A DNA stretch of 6,563 nt from Caldifarciminota bacterium (GCA_015486685.1 WFRC01000039.1:1-6563); one strand, 5' to 3'. Positions 1 through 6,382 are shown, counted from the first letter of the stretch. Notes: generated from the letters alone by a model not told the origin. A program made the numbers and translations.

Positions 1-41
1 TGGAGTGTATTGACCGTATCAATGCGTCGTTAATTTTTTGA

Positions 42-62
42 AAACTGGAAACTGGAAGACTG
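42..62. repeat. Short tandem heptamer repeat, two perfect copies plus a degenerate third
   Basis: AAACTGG occurs twice head to tail (42-48 and 49-55) and is followed by a degenerate copy, AAGACTG. It lies in the non-coding tail downstream of the protease gene. Copy number is too low to call a function. It could be a remnant of a dispersed intergenic repeat or simple slippage. Confidence 0.6.
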
Positions 63-67
63 ACCCT

Positions 68-83
68 GATGTTATGATGTTAT
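68..83. repeat. Perfect 8-bp tandem duplication between short inverted arms
   Basis: GATGTTAT is repeated twice with no gap (68-75, 76-83). The pair is flanked by ACCCT (63-67) and AGGGT (85-89), which are reverse complements, so the duplicated octamer would sit in the loop of a weak 5-bp hairpin. No T-run follows on the minus strand, so this is not a convincing terminator for the protease gene. Confidence 0.55.
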
Positions 84-115
84 AAGGGTAATACTCTCTA
101 AACTTGAAAAAAGGG

Positions 116-2344
116 TTATTTTATAATGATAAATTTTGTCAAATGGTTCTTCCACCCAATAAAATAAATGCCCGGGTGGAGAGTTGCTTCCCATTTAACA
201 ATTCTCTTCCCCTGTGGAAAAACTTCACCAACATATTGGCCCATAATATTATAGACTTTCAAGATTTTATAAGGAAAATTTGTTATAATAGTAGTTCTAT
301 TCTTAAATATAGATGGCTTTAATTTTATGTACTCAAAGGGTGGTAGATACCTATCTACACTTACTCTTAAATTACCATATTTTATATCCTCCCTTCCGGA
401 AGCCATTAGAGTATAAAAATATTCCTCCCCGGAATTAGGATTGTCTAAAAAAATATAGTTATGCGGTATACTCGAAAATGGATGTGCTTCTAATTCTCCA
501 ATCAATTCCCCATCCCTATAAATCTTCCATTTCCTTATATTACCTTCTGCCATCGTTCTCCAGTTGAGTTGAACACCCTCCTCCTTTATAGTATAAGTAA
601 ACCATTCAAATTGTACACCTATATCTATAATATTCGCTGAATTCTTTATATCAGGAATACCCCATCCCTGCACAGAATCTTGTGTTACATTGTTAGATGA
701 AAATTCTTTAATAAGGTTGTAAATTTCCTGAAAATTTAGTGAAGGTGCTTCTTGCAAAAGTAATGCTATAGCACCGCAAAGAAACGCTGAGGAAAAACTT
801 GTTCCATAAGAAATGGAATGCGTTCTATCAATTATGAAATCAGGAGAAATCTCAGATAAATATGGCGATGATGATACAATCATCCTGCCCGGACATATAA
901 AATCAGGCTTTACTACACCATTTGTAAGTGGACCTCTTGATGACCAAAAAACGGGTTCATACATTGCCCCTGTAACATTGTGGGAATACCCATTCCAATC
1001 TACCCATGCAGTTTTTGTAGTAAATGCTCCAACCGTTATAACATCCTTCGCACTCCCTGGTGGCCCTATTTCATTTGCATCATCCCCTGATAAAAAATTT
1101 TCACCCTTATACTCTGTCCCGAAGTATGCGTTATCTGAAAATATCCAACCGTCAATTTTTGTCGGGATAGGGGCATAAAAATAAAGTGAGAGCCAATCTG
1201 AATCCATATCAAATGCACCTTTACCTACAACAACTATATAAATTCGGCTAAGACTATCATCATAATCATCATTAGATATATAAATTGAATCAATGGATCC
1301 TGTATCAACCTTTTCTTCAAAAAAATCACCTTTATAAAACCATTGTGAAAATGATATATCTTTATAACCTATTTTTACATTTACTGTTTCTGATTTCTCG
1401 TAAAATATATTAACCCCAATCCTGTGAGCATTATTCAGGGGCTTTATTATTGTATAATATAGTCCTTCATTCCATGGGGATAATGTATCACCTCCATATA
1501 TTGTTCCACTAAAATGGATTAAACTGCCTCCATAGTTCCCTGCTGATGATGTTATACATCTACCGGTTTCCGGGGTTGAGTCGTTCTCTACTAAATAATT
1601 AATTGCCCTTTCAAACAAGGTATTACCATTATGTGGACCATATTGATTCCCGAAACTAAGGTTTACAACAAAGGGTTCCTGTAATGATTCTGATTTCATT
1701 TCAACATATTTTATTGCATCCAGGCACGAAACCTCGTCGGGCTTCATTTTCACAAAAATCAGGTCTGCACCGGGGGCAGAGCCTCTATAGAGTGTATCAT
1801 TGCCACCTGCACTGCCTGCCACTTCTGTGCCATGACCATTGCTATCTAAATTTACAGGATGCTCTAAAATATCTGACTGAACATATTCTTTACCATAGGT
1901 AAAATTTTGGGGATAAGGGAGACTATTATCTGTCTGGTCCCAGAAAAACTTTACCCTTGGTTGCCCATATTTCCAGAAATCAGGGTGGGACAAATCAAAA
2001 CCTTCATCCAGAATGCCAAGCACCACTCCTTCCCCTGTTATGCCATTTACTTGAAGATTATTTGTTGCAATTGCCTGGGCTGCCCTATCATTGTAAAAAT
2101 CGAGCGGTTTTGAGGCATCAATCCTTTTAATAGTCGAAATTTTCATCACAGTATCAAGCAATTCCTTAGATATACGGGCTGTAATAATATTGCCAAATTT
2201 ACCCCTTATCTTTACCCCTGCATTAATTATATCAATTGTATCCCTCTCTGCATTGAGCTCAATCAGTACCGATACAGAATCCTGATTAAACCACTTTAGC
2301 TCAGGGTCTATATATATACCTAAAACCAATATTAAATACCACAT
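116..2344 (-). CDS. Exported subtilisin-like serine protease (S8 family) with type IX-like C-terminal sorting domain
   Basis: A 742-residue endopeptidase expected to act outside the cytoplasm. Order seen: a short hydrophobic N-terminus (residues 3-12) with no basic residue or clear cleavage site; an inhibitor-like propeptide (about 22-85); the catalytic domain with Asp113 (LDEGFDLSHPDF), His171 (NGHGTEVAG), oxyanion Asn270 (SSAGN) and Ser516 (YGTSFSSA), so the triad is complete; a beta-rich insertion of about 150 residues (280-425) between Asn and Ser, as in CspA-like and Bacteroidetes S8 proteases; a fibronectin-III-like domain (about 575-665); and a C-terminal module (about 680-742) with VYNIMGQYV, GIYFIGW and a final KFIIIK, typical of type IX/Por sorting domains. 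The ATG at 2344 is the only standard start in frame after the upstream stop. It has no Shine-Dalgarno but lies one base after the predicted sigma-54 transcription start. It is third in the minus-strand block, 75 bases after the activator gene. Substrate and true secretion route are unknown. Confidence 0.93.
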   Translation of the reverse strand: MWYLILVLGIYIDPELKWFNQDSVSVLIELNAERDTIDIINAGVKIRGKFGNIITARISKELLDTVMKISTIKRIDASKPLDFYNDRAAQAIATNNLQVNGITGEGVVLGILDEGFDLSHPDFWKYGQPRVKFFWDQTDNSLPYPQNFTYGKEYVQSDILEHPVNLDSNGHGTEVAGSAGGNDTLYRGSAPGADLIFVKMKPDEVSCLDAIKYVEMKSESLQEPFVVNLSFGNQYGPHNGNTLFERAINYLVENDSTPETGRCITSSAGNYGGSLIHFSGTIYGGDTLSPWNEGLYYTIIKPLNNAHRIGVNIFYEKSETVNVKIGYKDISFSQWFYKGDFFEEKVDTGSIDSIYISNDDYDDSLSRIYIVVVGKGAFDMDSDWLSLYFYAPIPTKIDGWIFSDNAYFGTEYKGENFLSGDDANEIGPPGSAKDVITVGAFTTKTAWVDWNGYSHNVTGAMYEPVFWSSRGPLTNGVVKPDFICPGRMIVSSSPYLSEISPDFIIDRTHSISYGTSFSSAFLCGAIALLLQEAPSLNFQEIYNLIKEFSSNNVTQDSVQGWGIPDIKNSANIIDIGVQFEWFTYTIKEEGVQLNWRTMAEGNIRKWKIYRDGELIGELEAHPFSSIPHNYIFLDNPNSGEEYFYTLMASGREDIKYGNLRVSVDRYLPPFEYIKLKPSIFKNRTTIITNFPYKILKVYNIMGQYVGEVFPQGKRIVKWEATLHPGIYFIGWKNHLTKFIIIK

Positions 2345-2355
2345 AACGAGATATA

Positions 2356-2372
2356 TGCAATTTTCATACCAG
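2356..2372 (-). promoter_or_regulatory. Sigma-54 (-24/-12) promoter for the protease gene
   Basis: On the minus strand CTGGTATGAAAATTGCA matches the RpoN consensus TGGCACG-N4-TTGCW at 10 of 12 defined positions; both mismatches are C to T. The invariant GG (2370-2369) and GC (2358-2357) are separated by exactly 10 bases. With the GC at -13/-12, transcription would start at about 2345, immediately before the protease ATG at 2344, giving an essentially leaderless mRNA. It lies directly downstream of a gene for a sigma-54 activator, which raises the prior considerably. No competing sigma-70-type promoter of quality is visible in this gap. Confidence 0.66.
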
Positions 2373-2387
2373 ATAAATCTGATTGAT

Positions 2388-2400
2388 TATCAATGGGTTT
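2388..2400 (+). promoter_or_regulatory. Probable IHF-type bend site between enhancer and promoter
   Basis: TATCAATGGGTTT matches the IHF consensus WATCAA-N4-TTR at 8 of 9 defined positions; only the final R is T. It sits about 43-55 bases upstream of the predicted sigma-54 start, where IHF commonly bends DNA to bring the activator to the polymerase. It overlaps a perfect 13-bp palindrome (2382-2394, ATTGAT-T-ATCAAT), which could instead be a separate protein site. IHF consensus hits are common in AT-rich DNA, so the support is mainly positional. Confidence 0.35.
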
Positions 2401-2416
2401 ATAAAAATCAAGGAAC

Positions 2417-2441
2417 GCACTATGAAAATATTTCGTAGTGC
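2417..2441. promoter_or_regulatory. 25-bp dyad, candidate enhancer (UAS) for the Fis-type activator
   Basis: Outer arms GCACTA (2417-2422) and TAGTGC (2436-2441) and inner arms GAAA (2424-2427) and TTTC (2431-2434) form a symmetric dyad around 2429 with a 3-base centre and one non-complementary pair (T2423/G2435). The centre is about 84 bases upstream of the predicted sigma-54 start. The dyad covers the last codons and stop of the activator gene. Size and symmetry suit a dimeric Fis-type HTH. A transcript hairpin is the alternative, but on the minus strand no U-run follows directly, so a terminator is less likely. Confidence 0.5.
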
Positions 2442-3898
2442 TTAATTTTATTCAACAAAGTTCTTTTAGAAATACCAAGTGCCTTTGCTGCAAGACTTTT
2501 ATTGTTTTTTGCCAATCTAAGGGCATTTTTTATAGCCTGTGCCTCTAAAATGTTCAAGTTTAAACTTTCAGGTATATTTGAATCTGTACCCTGCAATAGC
2601 TCAGATGGAAGGTCTTTTTCTGTAATTTCATCCCCTCTTGACATAACAACTGCATAACTAATTACATTTTCCAATTCCCTGATATTACCCGGCCAGGGGT
2701 ATTCCATCATTATCTGGATGACCTTTTTAGAAATATTTTTACTCCCTGAAGAATATCTTCGGACAAAATGGTGAGCAAGAAGAGGTATATCCCCCTTTCT
2801 TTGCCTCAATGGTGGTAAAAATATCTTCACAACCTTAATCCTGTAATATAAATCCTCTCTGAATTTTCCTTCCTGGACAAGTTTTAACAATTCTTTATTT
2901 GTGGCAGAAATAACCCTGACATCAACCTGCCTTTCCTTCGTTTCTCCCAGTCTCCTGAATCTACCCTCTTCAAGCACTCTAAGAAGTTTAACCTGAACAC
3001 TGACCGGCACTTCGCCTATCTCATCCAAAAAGAATGTTCCCCCATCCGCTTCCTCAAAAAGTCCTGCTTTATGTTCTACTGCCCCTGTAAATGCACCTTT
3101 TTTATACCCAAACAATTCACTCTCAAGTAAATTCTCAGGAAAACCTCCGCAATAAACAGGCACAAACTTCCCATTTTTTCTTAGTCCAGAATAATGTATA
3201 GTACGTGCAATCAACTCTTTTCCTGTCCCGCTCTCTCCCTCTAATAAAACAGGTATATCACTTGTTGAAACCCTGCTCACAATCTCCATAATCTCCTGCA
3301 TTTTTTTACTCTTCCCTACAATTTCGTCAGGAGAATATTTTTCTCCTACCCTCTGTTTCAATAATATATTCTCTTTCTGAATCGTCTCCCTATAATGAAC
3401 ATTTTCAATGGCAATTGCAGCAATCTCGGAAAATGCCTTCAAAAATTCCAGGTGGGCATCAGTAAATACTTTATTTGAGGTTCTCGTATCTAGATAAATT
3501 GCACCAATAATATCACCTTTTACTAAAAGAGGAACTGCAATTATGGAAACTATATTATAAAGCATAATACTGCTCGCATCTTTCAATCTCGGATCTTTTT
3601 TCGCATTTGTCGTTATAATAGCGTCCTTCCCCGCAACCACATTTTTTATCGCGCTGAAAGAAATTTCTACATTTTCACCAATATCAGATTGGTCAATATT
3701 CCTTGCAACCTTAACATTTAAACCACCCGTATTATCTTTAAGAACAATAAATCCCCTTTCGGCACCAACACTTTCAATGGCAATATCCATTATTTTATTT
3801 AATAGGTTTTTGAACCGTTCTGTTGTATTTATAAGTTTTGTTGCATGAAACAGAGATTGGAACTGTTCTTTTGATAAATTCAAGGTATCATAAACCAT
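2420..3898 (-). CDS. GAF-domain sigma-54-dependent transcriptional activator (bacterial enhancer-binding protein)
   Basis: A 492-residue cytoplasmic one-component regulator; no receiver domain and no membrane segment is seen. Residues about 25-165 are a GAF sensory domain, followed by a helical linker (about 165-190). The AAA+ core has Walker A GESGTGKE (221-228), an intact sigma-54-contacting GAFTGA loop (268-273), Walker B FFLDEIGE (289-296), sensor I around SATNKE (331-336), the FREDLYYR arginine region (346-353) and sensor II GNIRELEN (404-411). A Fis-type helix-turn-helix occupies about 451-490 (AAKALGISKRTLLNKIKHY). All ATPase elements are present, so it should be an active activator. 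The usual NCAALPE-type stretch before ESELFG reads YCGGFPE here. The start overlaps the lipoprotein gene by 19 bases and has a strong Shine-Dalgarno. The likely target is the adjacent protease promoter. The GAF ligand cannot be told. Confidence 0.96.
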   Translation of the reverse strand: MVYDTLNLSKEQFQSLFHATKLINTTERFKNLLNKIMDIAIESVGAERGFIVLKDNTGGLNVKVARNIDQSDIGENVEISFSAIKNVVAGKDAIITTNAKKDPRLKDASSIMLYNIVSIIAVPLLVKGDIIGAIYLDTRTSNKVFTDAHLEFLKAFSEIAAIAIENVHYRETIQKENILLKQRVGEKYSPDEIVGKSKKMQEIMEIVSRVSTSDIPVLLEGESGTGKELIARTIHYSGLRKNGKFVPVYCGGFPENLLESELFGYKKGAFTGAVEHKAGLFEEADGGTFFLDEIGEVPVSVQVKLLRVLEEGRFRRLGETKERQVDVRVISATNKELLKLVQEGKFREDLYYRIKVVKIFLPPLRQRKGDIPLLAHHFVRRYSSGSKNISKKVIQIMMEYPWPGNIRELENVISYAVVMSRGDEITEKDLPSELLQGTDSNIPESLNLNILEAQAIKNALRLAKNNKSLAAKALGISKRTLLNKIKHYEIFS

Positions 3899-4815
3899 AT
3901 TTTCTTACCTCCTTTATCTCCATATCCATCATCCACAAAAATTACAAGATTATAATATCCCGGCGCCAACCCGTCAATTTCCTTAAAAGTATCAGCAAGA
4001 CTATAAGAAAGCACGGGGTTAAATATACTTGATTCCCTCTTAAAAACTATTAGATTATATTTACTATATCCTGATACACTATGCCATATAAATAATGCAG
4101 GTTGAGACACAGTATCCTGTGATTGAGGATATATAATATTCGGAAATGTGTCAACCACATTATAAAGTTTTGTGTTAAAACTCCCCTGACCACCATGTAT
4201 ATCCGCAGTATTAAAAGTAAAGGAATTCCCAACGAGTTCATCAACAGAATGATTACCCAATTTTTCAATTGTATTGTTATATAATTCTGTAAATGGGCCT
4301 TCGCTATGGACAGGAGATAAAACAAAATTGGTATCCAGTATATGAACATAAGTGCTTGAAATATCCTCTATTTTGTCAGAATCTGATATAGTTGCCTCCA
4401 TAACTGCCATTCTAATTGTAATCCCTTCTATATCATAGATGACCATTGAGTATACCTTACTTTCATTAATAATTGGAATGAAATTTAGAATTATACTTTT
4501 TGTCAAAGTACTCCCAGCCATAACCTCGACGGTTTCTGGTGCAGATGCATAATTTTCCCTTTCAGTGGTCAAAATATAGGTATTGGGCTTTAATTCTGAG
4601 ATTCTATACCATCCTGAATCATTCGTAATGGTATAATAGTTATCGTTCAGGTATATTTTTACGCCCTTAACAGGTGCAGGAGAATAATTCAATATACTCC
4701 CCCTAATTTCCCCATGCGCATTGGGATTGTGAATATCATAGGGGTTATTATGAGGTGCGTCTGAGTAACATCCAGTTATAAATAATAACCCAAAAATAAA
4801 TAAAATTCTTTTCAT
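3880..4815 (-). CDS. Lipoprotein with carboxypeptidase-regulatory-like domain, function unknown
   Basis: A 311-residue protein with a classic lipoprotein signal: basic MKR, hydrophobic ILFIFGLLF, then lipobox ITGC with acylated Cys16. Tyr-Ser follows the Cys, so there is no Asp at +2 to suggest inner-membrane retention by the E. coli rule. Residues about 35-112 resemble the carboxypeptidase-regulatory-like beta-sandwich (GEIRGSI, GVKIYLND, TNDSGWYRISELKPNTYIL), a surface or periplasmic structural module without enzyme activity. The middle (about 115-220) is not recognised. Residues about 225-311 look like a fibronectin-type beta-sandwich (PALFIWHSVSGYSKYNLIV, LAPGYYNLVIFVDD). It is the first gene of the minus-strand block and overlaps the activator gene by 19 bases, suggesting co-expression. 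A partner role with the protease or a cell-surface sensing role is conjecture. The start lacks a Shine-Dalgarno and appears leaderless. Confidence 0.9.
   Translation of the reverse strand: MKRILFIFGLLFITGCYSDAPHNNPYDIHNPNAHGEIRGSILNYSPAPVKGVKIYLNDNYYTITNDSGWYRISELKPNTYILTTERENYASAPETVEVMAGSTLTKSIILNFIPIINESKVYSMVIYDIEGITIRMAVMEATISDSDKIEDISSTYVHILDTNFVLSPVHSEGPFTELYNNTIEKLGNHSVDELVGNSFTFNTADIHGGQGSFNTKLYNVVDTFPNIIYPQSQDTVSQPALFIWHSVSGYSKYNLIVFKRESSIFNPVLSYSLADTFKEIDGLAPGYYNLVIFVDDGYGDKGGKKIWFMIP
3907..3915 (-). promoter_or_regulatory. Strong Shine-Dalgarno of the sigma-54 activator gene
   Basis: On the minus strand AAAGGAGGT lies 8 bases before the ATG at 3898, inside the 3' end of the lipoprotein gene. 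It fixes the start of the activator and indicates translation from the same mRNA as the lipoprotein. Confidence 0.85.
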
Positions 4816-4822
4816 CTCTGTT

Positions 4823-4850
4823 ATTATAGGAAAATTTTTCTTATTAGCAA
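4823..4850 (-). promoter_or_regulatory. Sigma-70-type promoter giving a leaderless lipoprotein mRNA
   Basis: On the minus strand TTGCTA (4850-4845, 4 of 6 to consensus) and a perfect TATAAT (4828-4823) are separated by 16 bases. Only 7 bases (AACAGAG) lie between the -10 box and the ATG at 4815, so the start of transcription should coincide with the start codon. The absence of a Shine-Dalgarno agrees with this. It would drive the lipoprotein-activator pair and possibly read into the protease gene. Confidence 0.6.
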
Positions 4851-4922
4851 GGTTTTTTTATTAAAATCTTGACTGCCTTACCACCTTTTTTGCCAAAAAC
4901 AAAAAAAATTAAAAAAAAGGGG

Positions 4923-4950
4923 TTGACAATTTCAAACATAATTTTATTTT
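4923..4950 (+). promoter_or_regulatory. Sigma-70-type promoter of gdhA
   Basis: A perfect TTGACA -35 box (4923-4928) is followed after 16 bases by TATTTT (4945-4950, 4 of 6 to consensus), predicting a start near 4957. A better -10-like hexamer, TATAGT, lies at 4950-4955 but 21 bases away, which is too long for normal spacing. The region is divergent from the lipoprotein promoter; the two -35 boxes are about 70 bases apart. Confidence 0.6.
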
Positions 4951-4953
4951 ATA

Positions 4954-4968
4954 GTGAAAAATTTCACA
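4954..4968. promoter_or_regulatory. CRP/FNR-type palindrome over the gdhA start region
   Basis: GTGA-AAAATT-TCACA matches the CRP core TGTGA-N6-TCACA at 9 of 10 positions, and the symmetry extends to 6-bp arms GTGAAA/TTTCAC. It lies 3 bases downstream of the TATTTT -10 box and across the predicted start, so a bound protein would be expected to repress or block. The cognate regulator is not in the window. Confidence 0.5.
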
Positions 4969-4976
4969 AAAAAAAC

Positions 4977-4986
4977 AGGAGGTGAT
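4977..4986 (+). promoter_or_regulatory. Extended Shine-Dalgarno of gdhA
   Basis: AGGAGGTGAT is a full-length match to the usual anti-Shine-Dalgarno end of 16S rRNA, with the AGGAGG core 6 bases before the ATG at 4989. This predicts very efficient initiation and confirms the start. Confidence 0.9.
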
Positions 4987-4988
4987 AT

Positions 4989-6239
4989 ATGGCAGAAAAA
5001 CTAAATCCGTTTCAAATTGCGCAGCAGCAACTTGATGAAGCAGCGAAGGTGTTAAAACTTGATGCCGCAACGCATGAAATGCTTAGGTGGCCTATGAGGG
5101 AACTACACATCTCAATACCTGTGAAAATGGATAATGGGAAGGTTACTGTATTTCAGGGTTTTAGAGTCCAATTCAATGACTCAAGAGGACCTACAAAGGG
5201 CGGAATCAGATGGCATCCAGCAGAAACCGTAGATACTGTAAGGGCACTTGCAGCATGGATGACATGGAAAACATCGGTTGTAGATATACCCTATGGAGGT
5301 TCAAAAGGTGGGATTATATGCAACCCTAAGGAAATGTCTGATGGTGAAAAGGAAAGGCTCGCAAGGGGATATATAAGAGCCCTTGGAAGATTTATCGGAC
5401 CAGAAAAAGACATTCCTGCCCCTGATGTATACACTACCCCTCAGATGATGGCATGGATGATGGATGAATATTCCAAAATTACAGGATACAACACACCTGG
5501 CGTAATCACAGGCAAGCCACTTCCCGTAGGAGGTTCCCTTGGAAGAGGAGACGCTACTGCAAAAGGGGGAATGTATTGTTTAAGAGAAGCCGCAAAAGTC
5601 ATCGGACTTAATCTTAAAGGTGCAACCGTTGCAATTCAAGGCTATGGAAATGCAGGCAGTTTTGCCCACGAACTTGTTGAAAATATGTTCGGAGCTAAAG
5701 TTGTGGCAGTAAGCGATTCCAAAGGAGGCATTTACAACAAAAACGGGCTTAAATTTAAGGATGTTATGGCAGTAAAAACAAAAACAGGAAGTGTTACAAA
5801 TTACAAAGATGCAGAAAAAATAAGCAATGATAAATTACTTGAACTCAAAGTAGATGTCCTTATACCCGCTGCTCTTGAAGGAGTGATTACAGAAAAGAAT
5901 GCAGAAAGAATAACAGGCAAAATTATTGTTGAACTTGCGAATGGTCCTACAACACCGAAAGCAGATAATATCCTTTACAAAAACGGGAATTATGTAATTC
6001 CTGATTTTCTTGCAAATGCCGGTGGTGTAACTGTTTCCTATTTTGAATGGGTGCAGAACATAAATGGATATTACTGGACATTGGATGAGGTATATGACAG
6101 ACTGGATAAAAAAATGACAAAGGCATTTCATGACGTCCACAATATGAGAAAGGAAAAGAAGGTTCATACAAGACTTGCCGCTTATCTTGTCGCCGTCAAA
6201 AGAGTTGTCGACGCAATGAAACTAAGAGGCTGGGTGTAG
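4989..6239 (+). CDS. gdhA: NAD(P)-dependent glutamate dehydrogenase
   Basis: A 416-residue cytoplasmic enzyme interconverting glutamate and 2-oxoglutarate plus ammonium, at the junction of nitrogen and carbon metabolism. Length and sequence fit the hexameric small-subunit Glu/Leu/Phe/Val dehydrogenase family, closest in feel to archaeal and Thermotoga-type enzymes. Substrate-site lysines are Lys70 (TKGGIRWHP), Lys94 (TWKTSV) and catalytic Lys106 (PYGGSKGGI). Asp146 (PAPDVYT) is the catalytic aspartate. The Lys-Lys-Lys-Asp spacings (24, 12, 40) equal those of the Clostridium symbiosum enzyme. Ser350 in VSYFEWVQN is the expected side-chain contact near the C-terminus. The Rossmann motif GYGNAG is at 218-223, and Asp243 lies at the end of the second strand. 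Because NADP-using archaeal homologues also carry VSDS there, cofactor choice cannot be assigned. It is monocistronic, with its own promoter, operator-like palindrome, strong Shine-Dalgarno and terminator. Glutamate specificity over other amino acids is inferred. Confidence 0.96.
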   Translation: MAEKLNPFQIAQQQLDEAAKVLKLDAATHEMLRWPMRELHISIPVKMDNGKVTVFQGFRVQFNDSRGPTKGGIRWHPAETVDTVRALAAWMTWKTSVVDIPYGGSKGGIICNPKEMSDGEKERLARGYIRALGRFIGPEKDIPAPDVYTTPQMMAWMMDEYSKITGYNTPGVITGKPLPVGGSLGRGDATAKGGMYCLREAAKVIGLNLKGATVAIQGYGNAGSFAHELVENMFGAKVVAVSDSKGGIYNKNGLKFKDVMAVKTKTGSVTNYKDAEKISNDKLLELKVDVLIPAALEGVITEKNAERITGKIIVELANGPTTPKADNILYKNGNYVIPDFLANAGGVTVSYFEWVQNINGYYWTLDEVYDRLDKKMTKAFHDVHNMRKEKKVHTRLAAYLVAVKRVVDAMKLRGWV

Positions 6240-6257
6240 GAAATTTTAGGTTTCATT

Positions 6258-6292
6258 ATAAAAAGGGGGCTTTTAGCCCCCTTTTTATTTTT
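6258..6292 (+). terminator. Strong intrinsic terminator of gdhA
   Basis: A perfect 13-bp stem pairs 6258-6270 with 6276-6288, with the core GGGGGC/GCCCCC closed by a TTTTA loop. The descending arm runs into a T-rich tail (6282-6292). It begins 19 bases after the gdhA stop. The A-run at the left of the stem means it could also stop transcripts arriving on the minus strand. Confidence 0.93.
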
Positions 6293-6354
6293 CCCAAAAA
6301 TTTTTTCAGGGTTTTATATCTGTATTTCTCTATAGGTATGTAATTAAAAAAATC

Positions 6355-6382
6355 TTGACATCACGATAGATATATTTATTAT
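6355..6382 (+). promoter_or_regulatory. Sigma-70-type promoter for the right-edge gene, leaderless arrangement
   Basis: A perfect TTGACA (6355-6360), 16-base spacer and TATTAT (6377-6382, 5 of 6 to consensus). The next ATG begins at 6389, only 6 bases after the -10 box, so the transcript should begin at or just inside the start codon. TATAAG at 6380-6385 is an alternative -10 with a 19-base spacer. Confidence 0.6.

Noticed and set aside
42..83. Short repeats as a CRISPR array
   Set aside because: Units are 7-8 bases with no spacers, far below CRISPR repeat length.
813..1178. Plus-strand open frame antisense to the protease gene
   Set aside because: It lies wholly inside the subtilase catalytic domain, has no recognisable domain and no ribosome site, and is explained by the opposite-strand coding frame. 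The same applies to the antisense frames near 104-322, 1684-1902 and 1907-2113.
2417..2441. Dyad as an intrinsic terminator of the activator gene
   Set aside because: On the minus strand the T-rich stretch starts about 9 bases after the stem and is short, the stem has low GC, and the dyad starts inside the coding sequence. An enhancer fits position and symmetry better.
4869..4874. TTGACT as a second -35 box for gdhA
   Set aside because: No acceptable -10 hexamer occurs 15-19 bases downstream; the perfect TTGACA at 4923 is far better placed.
4816..4988. Sigma-54 promoters for the lipoprotein or gdhA
   Set aside because: No GG-N10-GC element is present on either strand at a usable position; both genes have sigma-70-type boxes instead.
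5835..6171. Minus-strand open frames opposite the 3' part of gdhA
   Set aside because: They are antisense to the well-conserved dehydrogenase sequence, show no recognisable domains and have no promoter or ribosome site.
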